This document shows, piece by piece, positions 15,416-23,465 of a DNA stretch of 64,000 nt. This DNA comes from Leifsonia soli (lineage in GTDB: Bacteria; Actinomycetota; Actinomycetes; Actinomycetales; Microbacteriaceae): the NCBI RefSeq assembly GCF_013408745.1, contig NZ_JACCBJ010000001.1:434001-498000 (forward strand). Reading direction: 5' to 3'. The position numbers and the translations under genes are program-made. Position 1 is the first letter of the stretch. Every line of letters starts with the position of its first letter. Below the pieces are notes generated by a model. That model ran no database searches. It saw only the letters and a list, made by a program, of their open reading frames with translations, and was not told where the DNA came from.

Positions 15416-16272
15416 GCCGCCTGGCCGTCCCCAAGACCTACAAGCTCTACATCGGCGGGAAGTTTCCGCGCAGCGAGTCCGGCCGCACCTACGAGGTCGT
15501 CTCGTCGAAGGGGGCGTTCCTGGCGAACGCGGCCAAGGCGTCCCGCAAGGACGCCCGCGACGCCGTCGTCGCCGCGCGCGCCGCCGTCTCCGGCTGGTCG
15601 GGCGCCACGGCGTACAACCGCGGCCAGGTGCTGTACCGGATCGCGGAGCTGATGGAGGGGCGTCGTGCCCAGTTCGTCGACGAGATCCAGAAGTCCGAGG
15701 GCGTCTCGGCGTCCGTCGCGACCGCGCAGGTCGACGAGGCGATCGACCGCTGGGTCTGGTACGCGGGATGGGCGGACAAGTTCGCGCAGGTCGCGGGCAA
15801 CGCCAACCCCGTCGCCGGCCCGTACTTCAACATCTCGGTGCCGGAGCCGACCGGCGTCGTCGCCATCGTCGCGCCGCAGGACTCCAGCCTGCTCGGCTTC
15901 ACCAGCGCGGTCGCCCCGGCCCTGGTCGCGGGCAACACGGTCGTGGTGATCGCGAGCGAGCGCTTCCCGCTGTCGGCGATCAGCCTCAGCGAGGTGCTCG
16001 CGACGAGCGATGTGCCGGGCGGCGTCGTGAACATCCTGACCGGCTCGCCGGCCGAGATCGCGCCGTGGCTGGCCTCGCACGCCGACGTCAACGCGCTCGA
16101 TCTGGTCGGCGCGGGCGAGCTCGACTGGGTGGACCTGCAGATCGCCGCGGCGGACACCCTCAAGCGCGTGCTGACGCCCGAGAACGGGCCCGATGCGGCC
16201 GCGCCGTCGCTCGACCGCATCGCCTTCTTCACCGAGACGAAGACGGTCTGGCACACCAAGTCGCTGCTGTAG
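15412..16272 (+). CDS. Half-length aldehyde dehydrogenase-like protein without catalytic domain
   Basis: The 286-residue product matches the N-terminal NAD-binding half of aldehyde dehydrogenases: YKLYIGGKFPRSESGRTYEV, WVWYAGWADKFAQV, PTGVVAIVAPQDSSLLGFTS and NTVVVIASERFPLSAISLSEV. The chain ends after TETKTVWHTKSLL and has neither the catalytic Cys region nor the ELGGK Glu (the matching place reads LVGAGELDWVD). No remnant of the missing half is visible downstream, so this looks like an evolved short form rather than a recent break. The ATGA overlap with the active paralogue suggests a partner subunit. The function is unknown. Confidence 0.8.
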   Translation: MSRLAVPKTYKLYIGGKFPRSESGRTYEVVSSKGAFLANAAKASRKDARDAVVAARAAVSGWSGATAYNRGQVLYRIAELMEGRRAQFVDEIQKSEGVSASVATAQVDEAIDRWVWYAGWADKFAQVAGNANPVAGPYFNISVPEPTGVVAIVAPQDSSLLGFTSAVAPALVAGNTVVVIASERFPLSAISLSEVLATSDVPGGVVNILTGSPAEIAPWLASHADVNALDLVGAGELDWVDLQIAAADTLKRVLTPENGPDAAAPSLDRIAFFTETKTVWHTKSLL

Positions 16273-16359
16273 GCGCCGCGCGCGGCGGGACCCCGGCCCG
16301 CATTCCTTCCCCTTGTCGCGGATGTGAGGGAGGATGGGGGCGAGGAACGGGGACACGGT

Positions 16360-16953
16360 ATGACGGATGAGTGGAGACCCGAACGCGGTGAGCTTGCCCT
16401 CGTCGGCGACAGCCTGACGCAGGGCGGCGACTGGGATGCGCTGCTTCCCGGTGAGGCGGTTCGCAACTTCGGGATGGCCGGCGACACCACCGACGACGTC
16501 CTCGCGCGACTCGGGGACGTGATCGACGCGCGGCCCGCGCTGATCGCCCTCCTCGTCGGCACCAACGACCTGGCCTGGCGCCGCTCGGTGGAGCACGTCG
16601 TCCGCAACATCGAGACCATGCTGGTGACGCTCCGCAAGGAGCTGCCGGAGACGCGCATTCTGGCCCAGTCCGTGATGCCGCGAGGGCACGAGTTCGCCGA
16701 CCAGATCCGCGACATCAACCGGCACCTGTGGCAGTTCGCCCCGACCGTGCACGCCGGCTGGCTCGACCTGTGGCCGGCCATGGCGCTGGAGGACGGCGAG
16801 CTGAACCCCGCGTACACCGAGGACCGTCTGCACCTCAATGCCGAGGGCTACCGCGTGTGGGCCGGCGAGCTCATCCCCGCGCTGGAGCGCATCCGCGAGC
16901 TGCCGCCGTCGAGCCGCGCCATCACCCTCCCCGACCTCGGCGGCGCCGCCTAG
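16360..16953 (+). CDS. SGNH/GDSL hydrolase
   Basis: A 197-residue SGNH-fold esterase or lipase without a signal peptide. Block I is ALVGDSLTQGGDW with the nucleophile Ser (about residue 15), block II is the Gly in FGMAGDTTDD, block III is GTNDLAW, and block V is DRLHLNAEGYRVW with the Asp-His pair. The ATG follows GAGGAACGGGGA. The natural substrate is unknown, and the 87-base gap from the preceding gene leaves membership of the deoC operon open. Confidence 0.87.
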   Translation: MTDEWRPERGELALVGDSLTQGGDWDALLPGEAVRNFGMAGDTTDDVLARLGDVIDARPALIALLVGTNDLAWRRSVEHVVRNIETMLVTLRKELPETRILAQSVMPRGHEFADQIRDINRHLWQFAPTVHAGWLDLWPAMALEDGELNPAYTEDRLHLNAEGYRVWAGELIPALERIRELPPSSRAITLPDLGGAA

Positions 16954-16969
16954 CCGCCCACCCTCCTCG

Positions 16970-17046
16970 CCCCGCCGTCGAGTCCGCGATCTTTGCACGC
17001 GACGCGCCGTGCGGGCGTGCAAAGTTTGCGGACTCGACGGTGGGGG
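16970..17046. repeat. Stop-adjacent palindrome, GTCGAGTCCGC family, copy 3
   Basis: The outer arms CCCCGCCGTCGAGTCCGC and GCGGACTCGACGGTGGGG are complementary apart from one G-T type pair; the inner arms CTTTGCACGC and GCGTGCAAAG pair perfectly; only ATC versus TTG-like bases between them disagree. The right end is 13 bases from the TGA (17060-17062) of the leftward regulator gene. It stands between convergent genes. Confidence 0.93.
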
Positions 17047-17059
17047 ACAGGCGGACGGG

Positions 17060-18574
17060 TCAGCGGCGGAGCGCGCGGCAGGCGAGGTGCACGGCGAGGC
17101 GCGTCTCGGGGTCGGCGAGGTCGAGACCGAGCAGCTCCTGGGCGCGCGCGACGCGGGTGGAGACGGTGTTGCGGTGCAGACCGAGCGCCTCGGCGGTCGC
17201 CGCGATGCCCGACTCGTGGTCCAGGTACGCGGCGAGGGTCTCCACGAGCTCCGGCCCGCGGGCGAGAAGCGGGGCGAGCAGGGATTCCGCCGCGGGGACG
17301 AACGTGTCGCTCTCGGTCCACGACAGCAGCAGCTGCTCCAGTCCGAGCGCGTCGATCCGCACGAAGTAGCCCGTCGCCGAGCGGCCGGCAGCGATGCGCG
17401 CGGCGTCCGAGGCCCCGTCGATTGTGGCGACGAGTCCGGTAGCGCCGCCCTCCAGCGTCCCGACCCCTGTCGCGACGTTGAACACGCGGCGGGCGGCCGT
17501 GTGCATCGCGAGCAGCGCCCGCACGCTCTCCTCGACCCGGCTCGGCGACGGCGGAGTGGCGAAGCTGAGCCAGCCCGTCACCCCGCGACCGCTCGTGGCG
17601 GCGTGCGAGTCGACGGGCAGCGCCGTCAGCTCCCGGGCGACCAGGCGCAGCAGTTGGAGGGTGTCGACGCGGGAGCGCCCGACCAGACGGAACCCCAGAT
17701 GGTATCCGGTCGTCCGCCAGCCGCGTTCGAGCATCCGTTGCTCCAACTCGGAGTCGCGGCTGTCGCGCAGCTCCAGGAAGTCGCGCAGCAGGCCGGAGGC
17801 GACCGCCGCATCGTTCACGTCGGCCACCTCGTCGATGAGGATGCGCGCGGCGACCGCGGGCATGGCCACCTCCGCTGCGACCGCCAGGGCGCTCAGCTGC
17901 ACGGCGCCGAGGCCCCGGCCGAAGACCGCCAGCCGGAGGCCGGCGCGGCTCGGGCTGTCCACCCGGACGGAGGCGGCGGACCCCTCCGGGAGTTCGACGG
18001 TGCTGATCCAGGGGCCGAAGTCGATCGCGGCGTGGACGGAGGCGGGCAGCGCTTCCCCCGCCTCCAGCAGCACGCCTTCACTGTCGATCAGGGCGACGCC
18101 ATGGCCCACGCTGGCGGAGAGGTGCCGCAGCAGATCCGCGAGGTTGTCCGCGTGGTACTCGATCGACTGCGCGACGCGCCGGACGTACCCGAGAGTGAGC
18201 GCGTCCCGTCCTTCGCGCAGCTCCCACCCGGCGCGGGCGAGCGCCATCGGGTCGGCCGCGCCGAGGAGCGCCAGCCCGAGGCGCTCCGCGAGGGAGCGGG
18301 TGCCCGCACCGAACCCCTCCGCCTCGGGGAGCACCAGCCCGCGGTAGCCGCGGTCGCGGACGCGGCGCACCAGCGCATCCTGCTGCCACGGCGTCGCCGG
18401 CGGCGGGACCGTGAGCACGGCGAGTCGTCCGTCTCCCTCGTCCGGCAGCCCGGACTCGTCCGCGGCGACGACGAGTTCACGCCACACGACGGACGGCTGC
18501 GCCCCCGCGATGGCGCGCAGTCCGCCGTTCGCGGGATGCGCGAACAGGGCCGCGAGGTCGAGTCCGTCGCTCAC
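17060..18574 (-). CDS. PucR/CdaR-family transcriptional regulator
   Basis: A 504-residue regulator with the PucR C-terminal HTH at the end: ETLAAYLDHESGIAATAEAL, then LHRNTVSTRVARAQELLG (about 440-480). The N-terminal half resembles a purine-catabolism PucR sensor region. The GTG start overlaps the stop of the upstream DUF917 gene (GTGA), so it is the last gene of the six-gene operon. PucR-type proteins often control purine, allantoin or amino acid use, which agrees with the NCS1 permease and hydantoinase-like protein in the same operon. Candidate binding sites are the paired TGTGC-N5-GCAC dyads before the permease. Confidence 0.88.
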   Translation of the reverse strand: MSDGLDLAALFAHPANGGLRAIAGAQPSVVWRELVVAADESGLPDEGDGRLAVLTVPPPATPWQQDALVRRVRDRGYRGLVLPEAEGFGAGTRSLAERLGLALLGAADPMALARAGWELREGRDALTLGYVRRVAQSIEYHADNLADLLRHLSASVGHGVALIDSEGVLLEAGEALPASVHAAIDFGPWISTVELPEGSAASVRVDSPSRAGLRLAVFGRGLGAVQLSALAVAAEVAMPAVAARILIDEVADVNDAAVASGLLRDFLELRDSRDSELEQRMLERGWRTTGYHLGFRLVGRSRVDTLQLLRLVARELTALPVDSHAATSGRGVTGWLSFATPPSPSRVEESVRALLAMHTAARRVFNVATGVGTLEGGATGLVATIDGASDAARIAAGRSATGYFVRIDALGLEQLLLSWTESDTFVPAAESLLAPLLARGPELVETLAAYLDHESGIAATAEALGLHRNTVSTRVARAQELLGLDLADPETRLAVHLACRALRR

Positions 18575-19599
18575 GCGTGCACCTCCAGTCCGCGCAGGCC
18601 GAAACCGGCGGGCGTGATGTGCCGCTCGCGGTCGGGGGAGGCGGTCCACCAGGCCGGGGCCGCCAGCGCGAGCACGATCACGTTGCGGGCCAGGGTGATC
18701 TCGTCGACCTGCAGCACGTCGCCCGAGACGGAGTCGAGCGCGACGATGATCTCCGGGCTCGCGGCGGTGGTCAGGCCGTCGCGCACGACGGCCAGCAGCT
18801 CCGATCGCGCCACGAGCCGCAGCAGGGCGCCGTCGTCGCCGTCGAGCTGGATGGCGCTGACGTACGGGTCCTCGACGGAGGCCTGGACGCCGCTCACCCG
18901 TCCCGTCGCGAGCAGCCGGGCGTCGATGGCCTCCGCGAGGGCGGAGGGGGCGAGGGTCCGGTCGGCGCTGCCGAGGCCGAGACGGAGGGCGCGCCCGGCC
19001 GTGCCGACCACGCCGTGCTCGACGAGATCGCCGACGGTGAAGCCGGCGACGAGCACGGCACCGGCGCCTCCCGCCTGAACGATGGCGGCGCGCACCTGAC
19101 TCTCGACGTCCGCCGGCCGGGCGGTGTCGATCACGACGACGCCGCCTCCGGTGTCGCAGACCGCGACCACGCCGGGGACGGCGTCCACCAGCAGCGAGAT
19201 CTGGTCGAGCCGGGGGAGCGCCCGGCCCATCAGGTCGGCGTCGACGAGGTCGAGGCGGTCGGCGAGGAGCAGCGGGCTGAGCCCGTTCATCCCGGAGCCC
19301 TCGAGCCCGCACACCGCGCTGGCGCGCACCCCGGTCCAGCGCTCGGCGGCCGCCAGCAGCGGCCCGAACGCGTCCGCCGCCGGGAGGCGCTCGGTCAGCA
19401 GGTAGGTCGACCCGGCGAACGCGACGGCGACGCACGGAGTGGCCGGGTCGAACGCGTCCGGCTCCCGCAGCACGATCGGCCAGATGGGGGCGTCCTGCAC
19501 CATCAGCTCCAGCATCGTCGTGGCGCCGCCGCCCCCGGAGCCGAGCAGCGAGAAGCCCCGGGCGAGAGCCGGCAGGCTCTCCTGGCCGAGAGTTCTCAT
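18571..19599 (-). CDS. DUF917-family protein (divergent member)
   Basis: A 342-residue protein of the DUF917 family (Pfam PF06032/S-methyl-thiohydantoin desulfurase-like; reaction unproven here). It keeps the N-terminal glycine cluster SLLGSGGGGATTMLELM and a central DLVDADLMGRALPRLDQI, but is clearly more diverged than the next two genes: it lacks the GDPYIG motif and the AMMGAPTVM segment. The ATG at 19599 follows GGAGG. A 38-base gap separates it from the preceding gene. Its stop overlaps the regulator start. The three-gene series implies a heteromeric complex or three related activities. Confidence 0.82.
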   Translation of the reverse strand: MRTLGQESLPALARGFSLLGSGGGGATTMLELMVQDAPIWPIVLREPDAFDPATPCVAVAFAGSTYLLTERLPAADAFGPLLAAAERWTGVRASAVCGLEGSGMNGLSPLLLADRLDLVDADLMGRALPRLDQISLLVDAVPGVVAVCDTGGGVVVIDTARPADVESQVRAAIVQAGGAGAVLVAGFTVGDLVEHGVVGTAGRALRLGLGSADRTLAPSALAEAIDARLLATGRVSGVQASVEDPYVSAIQLDGDDGALLRLVARSELLAVVRDGLTTAASPEIIVALDSVSGDVLQVDEITLARNVIVLALAAPAWWTASPDRERHITPAGFGLRGLEVHA

Positions 19600-19637
19600 G
19601 TCCTCCAGCGTAGGCGGCGACGGCCGCGGCGGCGGCG

Positions 19638-20780
19638 TCAGACCAGCGCCCGCGCCGACTCGACCGGGACGAACTCCTCGGTCAGCCCGAAGGCGCGCGG
19701 GCCGAACGCGGCGAGCGCTGCCGGCGTCCGCATCATCTCCGGGGTCGAGATGCCGAGCACCCGGACGCGCTGCCCGTACCGCAGCCCCTCCGTGGTGATC
19801 GGCTCTCCCGACTCGATGTCGGTGACGCAGATCAGGTCGGGGACGATCGCGACGAGCTCGCCGTCGCGGTGCGCCGTGAGGTTCTCGTTCTGGAAGCGGA
19901 TCTCGAGCGTGCCGCCGGAGGCGCCCGCGCTGCCCGACCCTGTGCCGTCCAGGGCGGAGATGGTCGCGCGTCCTTTCGCGAACCCCTCGGTGGTGCGGCG
20001 TTCCACGTCCGTGACCTTGCCGGCGAACAGCTCCCGGACCTCCGAATAGAGGGTCGTCGAGAGGGTGTGCGCGATCGCCTCGAACGGCGACCGGTGCTCC
20101 TCCCGCGCAACGCGGATGGCCCGCCCGAGGGCGAGCGCCATCGAGAGGGTGCGCGGGACGGCGGTGCGCTTCACGTCCGCACCGCTCATCGCGTACTCCG
20201 CGATGTGCCCGACACCGCCGAGCCGGATGGTGACGCCGCGCGCCAGCCACTCCATCTGCCGGTCGTCGTCGCCGGTGTCGATGATCACCGTCTCGCCGCG
20301 CTCGCCGGCCAGCGCCAGCGGGGAGCCGTGCACGCCGTAGACGGCGAAGGTCTCCATCGAGAGCTCGGGGAAGGCACGGCCCATGCCGTCCGCATCCACG
20401 ACGGGAAGACCGGTCTCGGCGGCGACGATGAGCGGGATCATCGAGTTGATCCCGCCGCACTCGATCGGCATGGTCGCGTCGGCGGAGCGCCCGAGGTGGG
20501 CCTCGAGCGTCCGCAGGGCGAGCGTCGGCTCGGTGCCGGCCGGGATCTTCTCGATCATCACCGTCGGCGCGCCCATCTGGGCGGTGGGGATGACGAACGT
20601 GTCGTCGGCCAGGTCGTCCGGATCCAGGATGGTGATGCCGCGGTCTCCGATGCCCCGCTCGCTCAGCACTCGGGCGACGAGCATCTGGCCGATGTAGGGG
20701 TCGCCGCCCCCGCCGGTGCCGAGGAGGGTCGCCCCACGGGCGAGGTCGGGCAGGTCGGCCGCGGTCAGCGTCCAGCTCAC
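19638..20780 (-). CDS. DUF917-family protein (second of three)
   Basis: The 380-residue product opens with TLLGTGGGGDPYIGQMLVAR (about residues 19-38) and has AQMGAPTVMIEKIPAGTE, ECGGINSMIPLIVAAETGLP and VVDADGMGRAFPELSMETF. Near the C-terminus it has TTEGLRYGQRVRVLGI. These segments define the two-domain DUF917 architecture. The GTG start overlaps the upstream paralogue's stop (GTGA). It is strongly similar along its length to the following paralogue, so the pair came from duplication. The reaction is unknown; the hydantoinase-like neighbour suggests a ring-containing amide or its thio analogue as substrate. Confidence 0.88.
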   Translation of the reverse strand: MSWTLTAADLPDLARGATLLGTGGGGDPYIGQMLVARVLSERGIGDRGITILDPDDLADDTFVIPTAQMGAPTVMIEKIPAGTEPTLALRTLEAHLGRSADATMPIECGGINSMIPLIVAAETGLPVVDADGMGRAFPELSMETFAVYGVHGSPLALAGERGETVIIDTGDDDRQMEWLARGVTIRLGGVGHIAEYAMSGADVKRTAVPRTLSMALALGRAIRVAREEHRSPFEAIAHTLSTTLYSEVRELFAGKVTDVERRTTEGFAKGRATISALDGTGSGSAGASGGTLEIRFQNENLTAHRDGELVAIVPDLICVTDIESGEPITTEGLRYGQRVRVLGISTPEMMRTPAALAAFGPRAFGLTEEFVPVESARALV

Positions 20781-21871
20781 GCGGTCACCCCCTCGAGCAC
20801 GCGCTCCGCCGTCCCGTCGAAGCGGTGCGACGGCAGGTCGTAGCCGAAGTATCCGGGGCCGACCATGGCCAGCGCCTCGGCGCTGTGCCAGCGCGGGTCG
20901 CTGGGTGCGGCGATCACGCGCACGCGCTGCCCGTACCGCAGGCCCTCGGTGGTGATCGGCTCTCCGCTCTCGGCGTCGAGCACGATGATCAGGTCGGGCG
21001 TCGTCACGAAGACCTCGTCCCCGGACCGCGCGATCAGGTGCTCGTTCTGGAAGGCGAGGTCGAGCGACGAGTCCGCGCCATCGATGCGGGCGCGTCCCCG
21101 GGCGAACCCGGCCGTGGTGCCGCGCTCCACATCCACCACCTTGCCGGAGAAGAACTCGCGCCCGCCGAGCAGCTCGACGGTCGCGGCGACCGCGTCGGCC
21201 TTCGCGGCACGCGCGGCGGTGATCCCGGAGCCGATGGCGAGGCAGTGCGCCAGCGAACCCGGCACCAGGGCCTCCCGGGCCACGGACCCGCTCATCGGGA
21301 AGCCGGAGATCATGATCGAGCAGCCCATCTCGACGCACGCCACCCGGGCGATGCGCTCGGTCCAGTGGTTGTCGGCGGTGTTCAGGACGCCGACGTTGCC
21401 CTTCTCATCGCCGAAGGCGAGCGGGGACGCCGTGACGCCGTACAGGGTCGGAAGCACCATCTGCAGTTCGGGGAAGGCGCGGCCCATGCCGTCCGCGTCG
21501 ACCAGCGGCAGACCGAGCGCGGCGGCAGCGGCGACCGGGATGGTGGAGTTGACTCCGCCGATCTCGGCGCACGCCACGTGGGTCACCGGGCGGCCGAGGT
21601 AGGTGTCGAGCGCGTGGACGGGCGCGATCACCTCCTCGAGGCTGGGCAGCTTCTCGACCATGACCGTCGGGGCGCCCATCATCGCCACCGTGAGCACCAG
21701 GGCGTCGTCGGGCACTTCGTCGAGCGAGACGACCGTCACCGGGCCGTGCTCGGCGAGCGCCTGCGCGGCCAGCAGCGACCCGATGTAGGGGTCGCCGCCT
21801 CCTCCGGTCCCGAGCACGGCCGCACCGCGCGCGAGCTCGGCGATCCGGTCGGCGGTCAGCGTCCAGCTCAT
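20777..21871 (-). CDS. DUF917-family protein (first of three)
   Basis: The 364-residue product shares with its neighbour the N-terminal AVLGTGGGGDPYIGSLLAAQ, then VAMMGAPTVMVEKLPSLEE, AEIGGVNSTIPVAAAAALGL, VDADGMGRAFPELQMVLPT and TTEGLRYGQRVRVIAA. It starts with ATG overlapping the stop of the hydantoinase-like gene. DUF917 genes are commonly found beside hydantoinase/oxoprolinase genes, and this order (transporter, hydantoinase-like, DUF917) fits that association. No catalytic residue can be assigned from sequence alone. Confidence 0.88.
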   Translation of the reverse strand: MSWTLTADRIAELARGAAVLGTGGGGDPYIGSLLAAQALAEHGPVTVVSLDEVPDDALVLTVAMMGAPTVMVEKLPSLEEVIAPVHALDTYLGRPVTHVACAEIGGVNSTIPVAAAAALGLPLVDADGMGRAFPELQMVLPTLYGVTASPLAFGDEKGNVGVLNTADNHWTERIARVACVEMGCSIMISGFPMSGSVAREALVPGSLAHCLAIGSGITAARAAKADAVAATVELLGGREFFSGKVVDVERGTTAGFARGRARIDGADSSLDLAFQNEHLIARSGDEVFVTTPDLIIVLDAESGEPITTEGLRYGQRVRVIAAPSDPRWHSAEALAMVGPGYFGYDLPSHRFDGTAERVLEGVTA

Positions 21872-23421
21872 ACCCGCACCTCCATCGCCAGATCGCCGAC
21901 GGCCTTGACCCGGATGCGCGTCGCGTTCCCGGGAAGGTAGGGGATGGGCACCTCGTCGAAGTCGACGATCGCGACCGACGTGGGGGAGGCGCCGGCCGCG
22001 ATCGCCTTATCCACCGCCTCCGCCCGAACGGCGGCGATGGCCTCATCGCGGCGGCCGGGCTCGACGGCGTACACCTTGTCGATCTCGCCCCCGACCTGTG
22101 CGATGGATGCGCCGATCGCGTTCGCGACGGCGTAGTTGTCGGGCCGGTGCACGGCGCCGAAGATGGGCAGCTCCTCCGGCAGCAGGATGGACCCGCCGCC
22201 CACCGCCACGACGGGGATGGGGTCGGGCGAGGTGCGCATCCGGTCGACGGCCTCCGCGACGCGTTCGGCGATGCGGTCGAGCACGCGCTGCACGAACGCA
22301 GGATCGAGGTGGGCGACCTTCGCCGGGTCGCCGATGACGGCGCGGCCCGCCGCAACGGCGACGTCCGTCGCCGTCAGGGTGGACCCGCCGAAGACGAGGG
22401 CCTCGGAGGTCAGCCGGTAGCCGACGGACTCCGGACCGACCTCGGCCGTCTTGGTGTCGACGATGGACCCGCCGCCGATGCCGATCGAGAGCACATCCGG
22501 CATCCGGAAGTTGGTGCGGACACCGGCGACCTTGACCTCGTTCGCGGTCTCGCGCGGGAAGCCGTTGACGAGGAGGCCGATGTCGGCCGTGGTGCCGCCG
22601 ATGTCGACGACCGCGCAGGTCGAGAGACCACTGGTCAGGGCGGCTCCGCGCATCGAGTTGGTGGGGCCGGAGGCGAACGTGGCGACCGGGTAGAGGCGCA
22701 CGTAGTCCTCGTCCATCAGCGTCCCGTCGTTCTGGCTGAGGAAGATGGGCGCGTCGATGCCCTGCGCGCGGACGGCCGAGGTGAGGCCGTCGACGATCTC
22801 GGAGGCGAGCTCCCGCAGCGCCGCGTTGATGATGGTGGCGTTCTCGCGCTCGAGGAGCCCGATCCGGCCGATCTCGTGCGACAGCGAGATCGCGACGCCG
22901 TCGCCCAGCTCGTCGCCAAGGATGGCCGCGGCCTGCGTCTCCACGTCGTGGTTCACGGGCGAGAAGACGGAGGAGATGGCCACCGACCGCACCCCGTTCG
23001 CCGCCATGTCCGCCGCGATGCCCTTGAGCTCTGCGACGTCGATCGGCGAGATCGGACGGCCGTCGAACTCGTAGCCGCCGTGCGCGAGGTAGCTGCGGCC
23101 GCCGATGGCGCCGATGAGCGACTCCGGCCAGTCCACCAGCGGAGGCAGGGCACGGGTCGCGGGCAGGCCGAGGCGAAGCGCGGCGGTGGGCGCCAGGCGC
23201 TTCGCCTCGACGAGCGCGTTGATGAAGTGCGTCGTGCCGATCATCACCGCCTGGATGTCGTCGCCCCGGAAGTCCCGCGCCGCCCGCAGCGCTTCGATCG
23301 CGCTCACGATGCCGCTGGTGACATCCGGGCTCGTCGAGTTCTTCACGCCGGCCAGGGTGGTCCGGCCGTCCATGAGCACTGCGTCGGTGTTGGTGCCGCC
23401 GACGTCGATGCCGATATGCAT
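21868..23421 (-). CDS. Hydantoinase/oxoprolinase family protein (HyuA-like)
   Basis: A 517-residue protein with the N-terminal nucleotide-binding HIGIDVGGTNTDAVLMDG (residues 2-19) and a second actin-like set: YPVATFASGPTNSMRGAA, AVVDIGGTTADIGLLVNG and IGIGGGSIVDTKTAEVGPES. These match the HyuA/oxoprolinase A-type subunit, an ATP-using ring opener for hydantoins or 5-oxoproline. It lacks the large B subunit, and no HyuB gene is nearby; the DUF917 proteins that follow may take that place. The ATG at 23421 follows AGAAAG. The DUF917 gene begins in its stop codon (ATGA). Confidence 0.9.
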   Translation of the reverse strand: MHIGIDVGGTNTDAVLMDGRTTLAGVKNSTSPDVTSGIVSAIEALRAARDFRGDDIQAVMIGTTHFINALVEAKRLAPTAALRLGLPATRALPPLVDWPESLIGAIGGRSYLAHGGYEFDGRPISPIDVAELKGIAADMAANGVRSVAISSVFSPVNHDVETQAAAILGDELGDGVAISLSHEIGRIGLLERENATIINAALRELASEIVDGLTSAVRAQGIDAPIFLSQNDGTLMDEDYVRLYPVATFASGPTNSMRGAALTSGLSTCAVVDIGGTTADIGLLVNGFPRETANEVKVAGVRTNFRMPDVLSIGIGGGSIVDTKTAEVGPESVGYRLTSEALVFGGSTLTATDVAVAAGRAVIGDPAKVAHLDPAFVQRVLDRIAERVAEAVDRMRTSPDPIPVVAVGGGSILLPEELPIFGAVHRPDNYAVANAIGASIAQVGGEIDKVYAVEPGRRDEAIAAVRAEAVDKAIAAGASPTSVAIVDFDEVPIPYLPGNATRIRVKAVGDLAMEVRV

Positions 23422-23465
23422 GTTGTGTCGCTTTCTGTGGTGATGGGCGGTGCGGGAGCCGGAGC

